Below, piece by piece: positions 45,249 through 55,427 of a DNA stretch of 64,000 bases. This stretch comes from Methylocella silvestris (lineage in GTDB: Bacteria > Pseudomonadota > Alphaproteobacteria > Rhizobiales > Beijerinckiaceae). Made by a program: the position numbers and the translations under genes. The notes under the pieces were generated by a model. That model saw only the letters and a program-made list of their open reading frames with translations, did not search any database and was not told where the DNA came from. Location: assembly GCF_002891535.1 (NCBI RefSeq), contig NZ_PDZR01000008.1, positions 87,286 to 151,285 of the forward strand, read 5' to 3'. The stretch's first letter is position 1. Every line of letters starts with the position of its first letter.

Positions 45249-46688
45249 TCAGGAAACCGCCTTCCTCCGGGCGAAGGCGAGCCGGATCTGGGCGAGCGCG
45301 AGCGCGCGCATCCCGGCGATGTCGGCGCTCATGACGATCAGCGCGTAAACCGCGGCGCCGAGGCTGATCTGCGCGGCGAGCGTGGCGAGGCCGGGCTGGC
45401 TCTCGCGCAGCGGAAGCAGCGCGGCGGCCATCGCCGCATTGCCTAAAATGATCGCGCCGATGTCGCGCAGGCGCGGCCATCTCGGCCGGGCCGCGCCGGC
45501 GAAGCCGACCAATGTGACGAGCGAAGCCAGCAAGGCGCCCGCCTGCGCGATGGCGAGGCCAGAGGCGCCGGCCTCGCGCGGCAAAATAACGATCAGCAGC
45601 GGGTCGACGATGCAGGCGACGAGCGCCGCGACGATCAGCGGGCCGGTCTTCTTCTCGATCTGAAAGATCGGATTGATCGCATATTGGATCATCGCCATGC
45701 AGAACAGTCCGGTCATCATCAGCGTCAGCAGCGGCCCGAAATGGCCGCGGAACTGCTCCGGCACGATCAGGCTTTCGACCGAGGGCAGCGTCAGCCAGAT
45801 GCCGGTGCAGGCCGGCAGCACCATCGCAAAGACGATCGTCATATTGCGCCCGACCTGGCGGCGCGCCTGCGTCGGCCCGCGCAGCTCATGCGTCGCCACG
45901 GCGATCTGGAACAAGACGACGTCAAGCGCCGAACCCACCGCCTGAATCGCCTTCGCGCCGAAATCATAGGCGAGCGAAAACTGTCCCGTTTCCGAGAAGC
46001 CGTAAAGCGAGGCGAGGATCGCCCGGTTGGCGAGCGGGATCGACAGATAAAGCACATTGGCCGCGACGATCGGCAGGCTGTAGGTCATCAGCGCCCGCGC
46101 GGCCGGAAGGCTCGCAAGTTTCGGGTCCGACATCGGATCGTGCAGCGCCGCCCGCGCCGTAATCACCGAGCCGGCCAGGCTGACGATGCCGCCGATCAGC
46201 GTCATCTTGGCCGAGGCGAACCAGAAGGCGCCGCCGCCCATCAGCGCGAAGGTCATGATGTTCTTGACGAGCAGCAGCCGCGCGAACAGGCGGTCGTGAA
46301 ACCGCGCCCGCACCAGCGCCGTGTAATAGTCGAACAGGCCATTGGCGATGGCGACGCCGATCGCGAGCACGATCAGCCCGTTCGACAGCGTAAAGGTGAC
46401 GCCCGACAGGATCATCAAAGCTGTGCCGGCCGAGATGGCGGCGGCGATGATCGCGAAGCCGAAATCGAGCGTCGCGCGCAGCGCCGGTTGCTCGCTGCGG
46501 GCGCGCTCGGAATAAAATCGGGTCGCGCCGAGCCGGACCCAGTCGAAGAAGGCGGTCTGCACGGCGATCGCCGTGGCATGGGCGAGGGCGAACCTGCCAT
46601 ATTCCGCGGGGCCGAGGTATTTCGCGACGAGGAGGCCGACGGCAAAGCTGAACAGGATGTTGCAAAAGAAGGCGATGAAGACCGTCAT
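45249..46688 (-). CDS. Wzx/MATE-like polysaccharide flippase family protein
   Basis: A 479-residue inner-membrane protein with about 12-14 hydrophobic segments. The start 'FFCNILFSFAVGLLVAKYLGPAEYGRFALAHA' is the classic beginning of the polysaccharide-exporter (MVF/MOP) family, which flips lipid-linked sugars. No glycosyltransferases are adjacent, so its substrate is unknown. No upstream in-frame extension is needed. Confidence 0.87.
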   Translation of the reverse strand: MTVFIAFFCNILFSFAVGLLVAKYLGPAEYGRFALAHATAIAVQTAFFDWVRLGATRFYSERARSEQPALRATLDFGFAIIAAAISAGTALMILSGVTFTLSNGLIVLAIGVAIANGLFDYYTALVRARFHDRLFARLLLVKNIMTFALMGGGAFWFASAKMTLIGGIVSLAGSVITARAALHDPMSDPKLASLPAARALMTYSLPIVAANVLYLSIPLANRAILASLYGFSETGQFSLAYDFGAKAIQAVGSALDVVLFQIAVATHELRGPTQARRQVGRNMTIVFAMVLPACTGIWLTLPSVESLIVPEQFRGHFGPLLTLMMTGLFCMAMIQYAINPIFQIEKKTGPLIVAALVACIVDPLLIVILPREAGASGLAIAQAGALLASLVTLVGFAGAARPRWPRLRDIGAIILGNAAMAAALLPLRESQPGLATLAAQISLGAAVYALIVMSADIAGMRALALAQIRLAFARRKAVS

Positions 46689-47012
46689 CCTGGCGCCAAT
46701 CCGGATCCTGCCTTGTTCCGCGGCGCCCGCTCCGAAGCTCGCGCCGGGCGCCTATCCAAAGCGCATCGATCAGCCGTCAAATGACGCTCCAAGGGCCGCG
46801 CAAGGGCCTCGCAAGCCATGCGCAAAGAGCCAAAAATCATCCTTTCCATCTTGGCGGGGTTCAAGCAAGCGCCGAGCCTGCGCCGGCCGGTGCAACCCAT
46901 TCCCCCTGCGGCTTTTTCATCACGGTGAGTTTATCCCCTTGACCGGGGCCTCCGCCGGGCGCGGAGCGGGCGGGCGCTTTCGCCGAGGTGGCCAACGGGC
47001 TACAAGCGGGCC
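46689..47012. other. divergent spacer, no supported gene
   Basis: This is 324 bases between the flippase (minus) and ccdA (plus). Only short overlapping frames without family patterns are present. It should contain both promoters, but none is clear. Confidence 0.4.
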
Positions 47013-47741
47013 ATGCATGAGGTCACTCTTTCCGCCGCCTTGGTCGCCGGGCTTCTCTCGTTCCTGAGCCCCTGCGTGCTGCCGCTCGTTCCGCCCTATC
47101 TCACCTTTATCGCCGGCACGACGATCGAGGAGATTGCGACGGAGCGCGAATCCAAGGCGCGGCGGGACATTCTGATCGCGGCGGCGCTGTTCGTCGCTGG
47201 CTTCTCGACCGTATTCGTGGCGCTCGGCGCGACGGCCTCTTTCGTCGGGCAGATCATGCGCGAGCATCTGCAGATGCTGTCGGTCCTCGCGGGGGCGGCG
47301 ATCATCCTGATGGGCCTGCATTTTCTTGGCGTTTTCCGGTTTGCGCTGATGTATCGCGAGGCGCGGGTCGCGGTGCAAAAGCCAGTCGGCGCATGGGGCG
47401 CCTATGTGATGGGGCTTGCTTTCGCCTTTGGCTGGACGCCCTGCATCGGGCCGATCCTGGCGGCGATCCTCGCCGTCGCCGCGTCCGAGGAGACGGCGTT
47501 CAAGGGGGCGGCGCTGCTCGCCTTCTATTCGCTCGGGCTCGGCCTGCCGTTTTTTCTCGCCGCGCTTGCCATCGAGCCGTTCATCCGCGCCATAAAACGC
47601 TTCAAGCGTTATTTTGGCATGCTGGAGCGCGTCGTCGGCGTGCTGCTGGTGCTGACCGGCGTCGCATTCCTGACCGGCTCGGTGCAGAACGCCTCATTCT
47701 GGCTGTTGCAGACCTTTCCGGGGCTCGCCTCGGTCGGATAG
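47013..47741 (+). CDS. ccdA: CcdA-type transmembrane thiol transporter
   Basis: A 242-residue inner-membrane protein with six hydrophobic segments. It passes reducing equivalents from cytoplasmic thioredoxin to the periplasm for cytochrome c maturation. The paired cysteines are in 'FLSPCVLPLVPPYL' (segment 1) and 'FGWTPCIGPILAAIL' (segment 4). It ends five bases before the convergent livK stop. Confidence 0.93.
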   Translation: MHEVTLSAALVAGLLSFLSPCVLPLVPPYLTFIAGTTIEEIATERESKARRDILIAAALFVAGFSTVFVALGATASFVGQIMREHLQMLSVLAGAAIILMGLHFLGVFRFALMYREARVAVQKPVGAWGAYVMGLAFAFGWTPCIGPILAAILAVAASEETAFKGAALLAFYSLGLGLPFFLAALAIEPFIRAIKRFKRYFGMLERVVGVLLVLTGVAFLTGSVQNASFWLLQTFPGLASVG

Positions 47742-47746
47742 GCCTT

Positions 47747-48865
47747 TCACATCTGGTAATAGCTCATCTTGCCGTCAGGCCCTTTCTTCCAGATGAAAAC
47801 GACATAATCGGCCCGGGTCACGTCGCCCTTGTCGTCGAAGCTGAGCTTGCCGATCACCGTGTTGAATTCCATGCCGGAATGGATCGCCTTGGCGATCTCG
47901 GCGGCGTCGAGCGATTTGGCCGCTTCCGCCGCCTGCTTCACCACCTCGACGGCGGCGTAGGTATAGAGCGTGTAGGTCTCGGGATTGAAATTCTTCGCCT
48001 TGAATTCCGCGACGACCTTTGCCGCCTCCGGCCGGTCGCGCGGGTCGGGCGGGAAGGTCATGAAGGTTCCCTCGACGCCGGGGCCGGCGATGGCGGCGAA
48101 TTCATCCGAGGCGATGCCGTCGCCCCCCATCATGGGCGTTTCGACGCCCTGATCGCGCATCTGGCGCAGCAGCAGGCCGCCCTCGGTGTGGACGCCGCCC
48201 CAATAGAGGACGTCAGCGCCCGATTGCTTGATCTTCGAGACGATCGCCGAATAATCCTTCTCGCCCTTGTTGATCCCCTCGTAGAGCACGTCCTTGACGC
48301 CGAGCGCCTCGAGGCTCTTGCGCGTCTCGTCGGCGAGACCTTTGCCATAGGTCGTCTTGTCGTGGATGATGGCGATCTTCTTAAAGCCGCGCCCGGCGAG
48401 GAATTTGGCGGCGACCGCCCCCTGCTGGTCGTCGCGGCCGCAGGTGCGGAAAAGCGTGCCGATGCCGCGATCGGTGATTTTGGGATTGGTCGATCCCGGC
48501 GTGATCTGCAGGATGCCGGCTTCGGCATAGACGTCGGAGGCGGGCAGCGTCACGCCGGAGTTGAAGTGGCCGATCACGACGGAGACCTGATCGCCGACGA
48601 ACTTGTTGGCGACAGAGACGCCCTGTTTCGGATCGGCGCCGTCGTCGCCGACGCGCAGGGTGACTTTTTCGCCGAGAATGCCGCCGGCCGCGTTGATGTC
48701 GGCGACGGCCTGCTCGGCGCCGTTACGCAATTGCGCGCCGAAGGAGGCGTCGGGGCCAGTGATCGGCGCGCCGACGCCAAAGCGCACTTCAGCGAGGACG
48801 GGAGGCGCGACGGCGGCGAGGAAGAAAGCCGTCATGAGGCTGAGCCGAGCGAAGCTGGGTTTCAT
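47747..48865 (-). CDS. livK: LivK-type branched-chain amino acid binding protein
   Basis: A 372-residue periplasmic binding protein. The signal peptide is residues 1-25 ('MTAFFLAAVAPPVLA'). The mature part has 'VRFGVGAPITGPDASFGAQLRNGAEQAVADINAAGGI', 'VVIGHFNSGVTLPASDVYAEAGILQITPGSTNP' and 'IAIIHDKTTYGKGLADETRKSL', all typical of Leu/Ile/Val-binding proteins. ATG 48865 is chosen to start the signal. It is the last gene of the liv operon. Confidence 0.94.
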   Translation of the reverse strand: MKPSFARLSLMTAFFLAAVAPPVLAEVRFGVGAPITGPDASFGAQLRNGAEQAVADINAAGGILGEKVTLRVGDDGADPKQGVSVANKFVGDQVSVVIGHFNSGVTLPASDVYAEAGILQITPGSTNPKITDRGIGTLFRTCGRDDQQGAVAAKFLAGRGFKKIAIIHDKTTYGKGLADETRKSLEALGVKDVLYEGINKGEKDYSAIVSKIKQSGADVLYWGGVHTEGGLLLRQMRDQGVETPMMGGDGIASDEFAAIAGPGVEGTFMTFPPDPRDRPEAAKVVAEFKAKNFNPETYTLYTYAAVEVVKQAAEAAKSLDAAEIAKAIHSGMEFNTVIGKLSFDDKGDVTRADYVVFIWKKGPDGKMSYYQM

Positions 48866-48884
48866 CTGCTTTATCCCTGAAATC

Positions 48885-49207
48885 TCAATCGCCGCGAGAA
48901 AGTATCGAGCCATATTGCAGTTGCATGCGCCGCCGCCGGGTCCAATAAAAACCCGCCAGCATGAAGATCAGCGCCGTGGCGGCGTCGAGCCCGAAGCGCG
49001 CCGGCGAAAGCAGCGGCTCGGCGAATAGCGCATAATGAAGGAAGCGCACGGCCGCGGCGACGCCGAGCGCGTAAAAAACGCCCTGCCAGAGCGGACGCCA
49101 GCCGATGGCGAGGGCGCGGCCGGCGCTGAAGGCCGCGGCGCCGCCGAGCACGACGCTGAGGCCGATAAAAATCATCAGGCTGCGCGGATCGAAAAAAACC
49201 GCCTCCA

Positions 49208-49208
<1 letters not shown>
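48885..49208 (-). CDS. DUF6867-like small membrane protein of the liv operon
   Basis: A 107-residue protein with three to four hydrophobic segments ('LMIFIGLSVVLGGAAAFSAG', 'LWQGVFYALGVAAAVRFLHYALF', 'ATALIFMLAGFYWTRRRRMQLQYG'). It is placed between livF and livK, where Hyphomicrobiales often carry a DUF6867 protein. The role is unknown; position and coupling (one-base overlap with livF) suggest an accessory to this transporter. Confidence 0.75.
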
Positions 49209-49953
<745 letters not shown>

Positions 49954-49957
<4 letters not shown>

Positions 49958-50874
49958 GCGCCCATCGCGGCGATGTCCGCCTCGTCGGCGACGCCGAGAT
50001 AGGCCTTGATTACGGCCTCGTCCTGCCGGATGTCCCGCGCCGTCCCGTCGGCGATCTTTACCCCGTGATCGAGGACGACGACATGGTCCGAAATCGCCAT
50101 GACCACAGACATGTCGTGCTCGATGATGAGGATCGAAACGTCGTGATCGTCGCGCAGGCTCAGCAGCAGCGCGGTGAGTTCATGCGATTCGCGTGGGTTC
50201 AATCCGGCGGCAGGCTCGTCGAGACAGAGCAGCGTCGGCGCGGTCGCCATGGCTCTGGCGATCTCGAGCCGCCGCTGCGCGCCATAGGGCAGGGCGCCCG
50301 CCGCCTCGTCGGCGCGATCGATGAGGCCGACGCGGTCGAGCCAGAAGCGCGCCGTCTCGATCGCGGCGCGTTCGCGGGCGCGATAGGCGCCAAAGCCGAG
50401 TCGCCCGGCAAGGTCGAGCGCGGGTCCGATCAGGCGGTTATGCTGGGCGACGATCAGATTTTCGAGAACGGTCATGCCGCGAAAAAGGCGGATGTTCTGG
50501 AAGGTGCGCGCGACCCCGGCGCGTTTGACGATCTCGAAATCGGCCATGCGTTCGAGGAGAAAGATTTCGCCTCCTTCGAGGCGCGCCGAGCGGCGCGTGG
50601 AGCGGGTCAGCTCCTCCAGCTCCTCGCGCCAGTCAGCGCGAAAGGCGCCGGGCGAATCGGGGTCGGGCCGCGCCAGCGCGATGCGGCCGGCGCAGCTCCT
50701 GTAAAAGCCGGTGACGCAGTTGAAAAGGGTCGTTTTGCCGGCGCCGTTCGGGCCGATCAAGGCGGTGATCTCGCCCCCCCTCGCGGTAAAATCGAGCGCG
50801 TCGACCGCGCAGAGGCCGCCAAAGCGCATGGTCAGCTGGTCGACGATGAGCAGGGGCGCTTTGTCGCGAGCCAT
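49954..50874 (-). CDS. livG: LivG, branched-chain amino acid ABC transporter ATPase
   Basis: A 306-residue ABC ATPase. It has Walker A 'GPNGAGKTT', 'RTFQNIRLFRGMTVLENLIVAQH', a variant signature 'LPYGAQRRLEIARAM', Walker B 'LLCLDEPAAGLNP' and 'LIIEHDMSVVM'. A charged insert of about 45 residues ('PDSPGAFRADWREELEELTRS' region) lies between Walker A and the Q-loop. The true start is ATG 50874; the long upstream frame to 51696 is a shadow of livM. Confidence 0.95.
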
Positions 50875-52244
50875 CAACCGCGGCCCTCTCCGGCCAGCGC
50901 GCCGACGACAAGCTTCGGTTTTTTGAGGAAGATCGAAGGCGTGCGCAGCGCGATCAGCCCGCGTGGGCGCCAGTTCATCATGCCGACCATGGCGATGCCG
51001 ACGATCAGCATGCGATATTGCGTTGGATCGAAGGCCGGGCCGAAGATCTGCTTCAGTCCGTCGAGCTCGCGCAAAAGTTCCGAGCCGCCGATGATGACGA
51101 TCGCGGCCAGCGCGACGCCAAGCTGCGAGCCCGCGCCGCCGAGCACGACCAGCGCCAGGATCGTCGCCGATTCCATGAAGGTGAAGCTCGTCGGCGAGAC
51201 GAAATTCTGCCGCGCCGCAAAGAGCGCCCCGGCCATGCCGGCGATCGAGGCGCCGAGCGCGAAAGCGGTGAGCTTCGTCGCCACCGTGTCGACCCCGAGC
51301 GAGCGGCAGGCGATCTCGTCCTCGCGCAGCGCCTCGAAGGCGCGCCCAAGCGGGGCCTTGCGCAGGCGCCGCGTCAGATAGTTGACGCAAAGAGCCAGCG
51401 CCAGAATGAGATAAAAGAGGAAGATCAGGCGATGCACGGGGGCGAATTTCAGGCCGAACAGGGCCGCGAAGCCGTTCGGCCCGGCGATGAAAGGCCAGCC
51501 GAAAAAGGTGATGCGCGGAATCGAGCTGATGCCCGCGTCGCCATTGGTCAGCGCCGTCCAGTTGGTGAGGACGAGGCGGATGATTTCGCCGAAGGCCATG
51601 GTGACGATGGCGAGATAATCGCCGCGCAGGCGCAGCACGGGCAGGCCAAGGGCGACGCCAAAGGCGGCGGCGAGAAGCCCCGCGACGGGGAGGCAAAGCC
51701 AGAACGACCAGCCGAAATAGGTCGCGAGCAGCGCATAGGCGTAGGCGCCGACCGCGTAAAAAGCGACATAGCCGAGGTCGAGCAGGCCAGCGAGCCCGAC
51801 GACGATATTGAGGCCCCAGCCGAGCAGCACATAAAGCAGGATCTGGATGCCGAAATTATCGATCCATTTCTGCGCGCCGGCAGGACCGAGCAGGGCCACC
51901 ATGACCAGGGGAAAGGCGATCAGCGCGAGGACGCCCGCGCCGCCGGCATAGCGCGCCAGTCTTTGCAAGGCGCCCGCCAGCGTCGGTGAGGGCGGCGCCT
52001 GCGGGCGCGCCGCGCGGGGCGCCCGCAGGAGCATGGTAAAGCGCAGGACGAAGACCAAGCCGACCGCAAAGGCGACCGCCGGCCAGCGGCTCAGAAGATA
52101 AAGTTCGTTGGAGAAATTCTGATCGGTGCGGAAGGCGAGAATAGGAAAGCATAGCCCGAACATGATCGCGCCCGCGATCGCCGCGCCGGTCAGGGCGTCT
52201 TTGAGGCGGGAGCGGGAGCGAACCGGCGTCAGAGACTCTTCCAT
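50874..52244 (-). CDS. livM: LivM, branched-chain amino acid ABC transporter permease
   Basis: A 456-residue permease with about ten hydrophobic segments. The family core 'ILLYVLLGWGLNIVVGLAGLLDLGYVAFYAVGAYAYALL' and the coupling loop 'LGRAFEALREDEIACRSLGVDTVATKLTAFALGA' are clear. The N-terminal 120 residues are an extended membrane part seen in the long LivM form. It overlaps livG by one base and follows livH by four bases. Confidence 0.95.
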   Translation of the reverse strand: MEESLTPVRSRSRLKDALTGAAIAGAIMFGLCFPILAFRTDQNFSNELYLLSRWPAVAFAVGLVFVLRFTMLLRAPRAARPQAPPSPTLAGALQRLARYAGGAGVLALIAFPLVMVALLGPAGAQKWIDNFGIQILLYVLLGWGLNIVVGLAGLLDLGYVAFYAVGAYAYALLATYFGWSFWLCLPVAGLLAAAFGVALGLPVLRLRGDYLAIVTMAFGEIIRLVLTNWTALTNGDAGISSIPRITFFGWPFIAGPNGFAALFGLKFAPVHRLIFLFYLILALALCVNYLTRRLRKAPLGRAFEALREDEIACRSLGVDTVATKLTAFALGASIAGMAGALFAARQNFVSPTSFTFMESATILALVVLGGAGSQLGVALAAIVIIGGSELLRELDGLKQIFGPAFDPTQYRMLIVGIAMVGMMNWRPRGLIALRTPSIFLKKPKLVVGALAGEGRG

Positions 52245-52248
52245 GCGC

Positions 52249-53166
52249 CTATACTTTTTCGACGTCGGGGCGGCCGAACAGGCCCGAGGGCATGAAAATC
52301 AAGGTGACGACGAGGATCGAAAAGGCGGCGACATCCTTGTAGTCGCTGGAGAAATAGGCGGCCCAGAACGTTTCGACGAGGCCGATCAGGAGGCCGCCGA
52401 GAACGGCGCCGGGCAGCGAGCCGACGCCGCCAAGCACCGCGGCGGTGAAGGCCTTGACGCCGGGGACGAAGCCGTCCCCCGAATTGATCACGCCATAATA
52501 GACAATGTAGAGCACGCCCGCGACGGCGGCGAGCGCGGCGCCGATCACGAAGGTCAGCGAGATGGTGCGGTCGACGTCGACTCCGAGCAGGGCGGCCATG
52601 CGTCCGTCCTGTTCGCAGGCGCGCTGCGCCCGGCCGAAGGACGTCTTCTGGACGATGAACCAGAACCCGGCGAGCAGCACGGCCGTCACCGAGACGATCA
52701 TGATCTGCTTCACCGAGAGCGTGACGTCATAGGCGCCGCCGTCGGTCAGGCGGAGGACATCGTTGAACATGGGCGGCAGCGCCTTGTTGCGCGGCCCTTG
52801 CAGCACATAGACGAGATTTGAAAGGAATATCGACATGCCGATCGCCGATATCAGCGGCGCAAGGCGGAAGGATCCGCGCAGGCGGCGATAGGCGATCCGC
52901 TCGATCACGAAGGCCCATAGCGAGGTGAGCGCCATTCCGGCGAACAGAACGATCACGAAGGCGAAGGCCACCGAGGCGACGCCAAGCAGCTGAGTCAGCG
53001 CCAGGAACAGGATGAGCGCGATGAAAGCCGACAGCATGAAGACGTCGCCATGCGCGAAATTGACCATGCCGATGATGCCGAACACCATTGTGTAGCCGAT
53101 CGCGATCAGCCCATAGATCGATCCGAGCGTGACGCCGTTGATGAGTTGCTGCAGGAAGATTTCCAT
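52249..53166 (-). CDS. livH: LivH, branched-chain amino acid ABC transporter permease
   Basis: A 305-residue permease: 'LINGVTLGSIYGLIAIGYTMVFGIIGMVNFAHGDVFM' and 'SFGRAQRACEQDGRMAALLGVDVDRTISLTFVIGAALA' are diagnostic. It is the first gene of the complete livHMGF-DUF6867-livK operon. A 15-base string GGGCGGCGCCGGTTG occurs just before it (about 53166-53180) and again at about 53277-53291; its meaning is unknown. Confidence 0.95.
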   Translation of the reverse strand: MEIFLQQLINGVTLGSIYGLIAIGYTMVFGIIGMVNFAHGDVFMLSAFIALILFLALTQLLGVASVAFAFVIVLFAGMALTSLWAFVIERIAYRRLRGSFRLAPLISAIGMSIFLSNLVYVLQGPRNKALPPMFNDVLRLTDGGAYDVTLSVKQIMIVSVTAVLLAGFWFIVQKTSFGRAQRACEQDGRMAALLGVDVDRTISLTFVIGAALAAVAGVLYIVYYGVINSGDGFVPGVKAFTAAVLGGVGSLPGAVLGGLLIGLVETFWAAYFSSDYKDVAAFSILVVTLIFMPSGLFGRPDVEKV

Positions 53167-53420
53167 GGGCGGCGCCGGTTGCTCCTTGAGATTGGCGGCA
53201 GGCGTGCCGATCTTTGAGGTGGTCTCGTAAAGCTCGGTGACGGGCGGACTTTGCGTCTTGCCGTCTCGGCTTGCAAGGGCGGCGCCGGTTGGACGCCTCA
53301 GGGCGGGCGCCGCCTATTTTGCTTATCGCCTTGTTTTTGTTATGGGAGAAGCGCGAAACGCGTTTTCCCGGTGCGATCCCGCGCAAAAGTCTTGAAGGCA
53401 AAAGGAGCGCCAGCAACGCT

Positions 53421-53948
53421 ATGGCCGAAATTTTTGATGGCGCCGCCGTCGCCGCCCCGGTTGGCCATGCGCCTGATTCGGCAAAGTTTCGCCAGGCGAT
53501 GAGCCGCGTCGCCGCTTCGGTCCATATCGTGACGACGGACGGGCCGGCAGGGCTTGGCGGCATTACCGCGACGTCGATGGCCTCGATTTCGGCCGATCCG
53601 CCGATGCTTCTGTTTTGCATCAACAAGGTCTCGGCCTCGGCGGGGCGGATGATCGAGAACGGGGTGTTTTGCATCAACACGTTGACACCGGCGCATCAGG
53701 AACTGGCCGATGTATTCGCCGGGAGAGGCGATCATACGCTCGAGCAGCGCTTCGACCGCGGCGATTGGCGCCCGCTTGCGACCGGCGCCCCGGCGCTGGA
53801 CGAGGCGGTCGCGTCCTTCGATTGCCGGCTCGTCGAGGCCAAAGAGGTCGGCACCCATATCGTCATGATCGGCCTCGTCGAGGCGGTCGCCTATGGCCCG
53901 GCGGCGCACTCGCTCGCCTATGTTCACCGCGGCTACCGCACGCTTTGA
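53421..53948 (+). CDS. flavin reductase family protein
   Basis: A 175-residue FMN-binding split-barrel enzyme (RutF/HpaC-like) that supplies reduced flavin to partner monooxygenases. It has 'FRQAMSRVAASVHIVTTDGPAGLGGITATSMASISADPPMLLFCINKVS', 'NGVFCINTL', 'DRGDWRPLATGAPALDEAVASFDC' and terminal 'LAYVHRGYRTL'. ATG 53421 is preferred, although AAAGGAG lies a little far upstream (53401-53407). No monooxygenase gene is adjacent. Confidence 0.92.
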   Translation: MAEIFDGAAVAAPVGHAPDSAKFRQAMSRVAASVHIVTTDGPAGLGGITATSMASISADPPMLLFCINKVSASAGRMIENGVFCINTLTPAHQELADVFAGRGDHTLEQRFDRGDWRPLATGAPALDEAVASFDCRLVEAKEVGTHIVMIGLVEAVAYGPAAHSLAYVHRGYRTL

Positions 53949-53982
53949 TCCAGCTTTGGACGGAAGGCGTCTGCGTCTCGAA

Positions 53983-55065
53983 TCATCGTTTGTCCTTGCT
54001 GGCGCGGACCGTCCGCGGCGCTCCACGGGCGAATTTGCGGCGCGTCTCGCCCGGCTGCTTCGTTCCCTTCTTGGCGGAAGCCGTTTTGTTGGCGGCGCTT
54101 TTTTTCGGCGCAGTTTTTTTCGCGGCGGATTTCTTGGCGAGCGCCTTTTTCGCCGGCGCCTTCTTGGCCACGGCTTTTTTGCCGGGGGCTTTTTTCGCGG
54201 GCGCGCGGCCGGTCAGCAGCCGCTGCAGCGACTTTCGCCGCGGCGCCGTCCTGCCCGCGGCGAGGCCCGCCCGGGCGTCATGTTCTGGCGCGGTCAAAAA
54301 TTCCAACGCCGCCTCGAGGAAACCCTCTGCATCCTCCACCGGCGAAATATGCGAGGTCTCCAGCGTCACGAGCCGCGCGCCCTCGATGACGCTCGCGACA
54401 TAAGCGGCAAGGGCGGGCGGCGCAGAGGGGTCGCGCGCGCCAACGATCACCAAAGTTTCATGGCGGATGGAGCGGACGGCTTCGCGCAGATCGGCGTCGC
54501 GCAGCGCGCCGCAGGCGGATGCATAGCCCTCGATCGGAGTGGCGCGGAAATCATCCATGACGGCCTGGACGGCGGCGGGCTCGGCCTGGCGGAAAGCCGG
54601 CGTGAACCAGCGCTCCTCCGTCGCGCCAGCCATGCCCGCGCCGCCGCCCGCGCGGACCGCCCCGATTCGCGCGTTCCATAAATCGGGCGTTCCCAGCTGC
54701 GCCGCCGTGTTGGCGAGTATGGCGCGGCCGATGCGGGCGGGGGCCAGCAGCATCACGGCCTGCCCGACGATCGCGCCCATCGAGAGGCCGATCCAATGCG
54801 CTTTTTCGATTTTGAGGGCGTCGAGAAGGCCGATCGCGTCGCGCGCCAGCGCCGCGATGGAATAAGGGCCAGGATTGGCGACGCTCGCTCCATGGCCGCG
54901 CGAATCATAGCGCAACACGCGGAAATGCGCGCTGAGGGCGGGCGCCAGGCGATCCCAGACCGCTAGCGCGCCGCCGAGTTGATGGGCGAGAATGAGAACG
55001 GGCGCATCCGCCTTGCCGTCAAGACGGATGTTGAACGGCTCGCCGGCAACGTTGATCTTGCTCAT
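53983..55065 (-). CDS. alpha/beta hydrolase (enol-lactonase-like) with a histone-H1-like lysine-rich tail
   Basis: A 360-residue protein. Residues 1-260 form an alpha/beta hydrolase close to 3-oxoadipate enol-lactonase (PcaD). The oxyanion region is 'LAHQLGGALAVWD', the nucleophile elbow 'GLSMG' (S95), Asp in 'VGARDPSAPP' (D212) and His in 'TSHISPVED' (H239). Residues 285-360 are a lysine/alanine repeat ('KKAPGKKAVAKKAPAKK', 'KKSAAKKTAPKKSAANK') ending 'RTVRASKDKR', very like histone H1, AlgP or PhaF tails. Such tails bind DNA or polyanions; here it would tether a metabolic enzyme to nucleic acid. The frame is continuous with no stop between the two parts. No other protocatechuate genes are near. 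Confidence 0.88.
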   Translation of the reverse strand: MSKINVAGEPFNIRLDGKADAPVLILAHQLGGALAVWDRLAPALSAHFRVLRYDSRGHGASVANPGPYSIAALARDAIGLLDALKIEKAHWIGLSMGAIVGQAVMLLAPARIGRAILANTAAQLGTPDLWNARIGAVRAGGGAGMAGATEERWFTPAFRQAEPAAVQAVMDDFRATPIEGYASACGALRDADLREAVRSIRHETLVIVGARDPSAPPALAAYVASVIEGARLVTLETSHISPVEDAEGFLEAALEFLTAPEHDARAGLAAGRTAPRRKSLQRLLTGRAPAKKAPGKKAVAKKAPAKKALAKKSAAKKTAPKKSAANKTASAKKGTKQPGETRRKFARGAPRTVRASKDKR

Positions 55066-55427
55066 GGCTCTCCCTTCGCCTCGTCAATCGGCCAGATGGA
55101 GCCGCAAAGGGGCTGTGGCCGCTGGCGCAGTTGTCGCTAAACTATCCGTCAATTTACAGGCTTGGGATCGCGCTAATTTCGTATTTCGGCCATTCGCGAT
55201 CCCGTGCATGATGATGGCTTGCTCGTTGAGACGAAGGATGCGGGGGCGACATTGCCGGGAATGGCTGCGCTCAAGCGCGGCACAAGGATTGCTCGGAAGA
55301 ATTTTTGAACGCAACGCAACATTAAGATGACGGGCGTTCAATGAGGGAACGTGAGGAAGCGCCTCGGAGCGTCAAGATGCTTGCAACCGGCTGACCGCCT
55401 GCGTTGCAGACTTGGAGGTTCGTCGCC
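55066..55427. promoter_or_regulatory. divergent spacer with a 9+9 inverted repeat
   Basis: This is 362 bases between the hydrolase (minus) and usg (plus). GGGATCGCG (55164-55172) is repeated inverted as CGCGATCCC (55195-55203) with a 22-base loop. It could be an operator pair or an RNA hairpin. I see no gene. Confidence 0.4.

Noticed and set aside
47393..48880. 495-codon plus-strand open frame over ccdA end and livK
   Set aside because: It crosses two real genes in other frames and shows no domain. livK on the minus strand has a signal peptide and binding-protein motifs.
51018..51989. 323-codon plus-strand open frame in livM
   Set aside because: It has repetitive charged composition and is a shadow of the permease gene.
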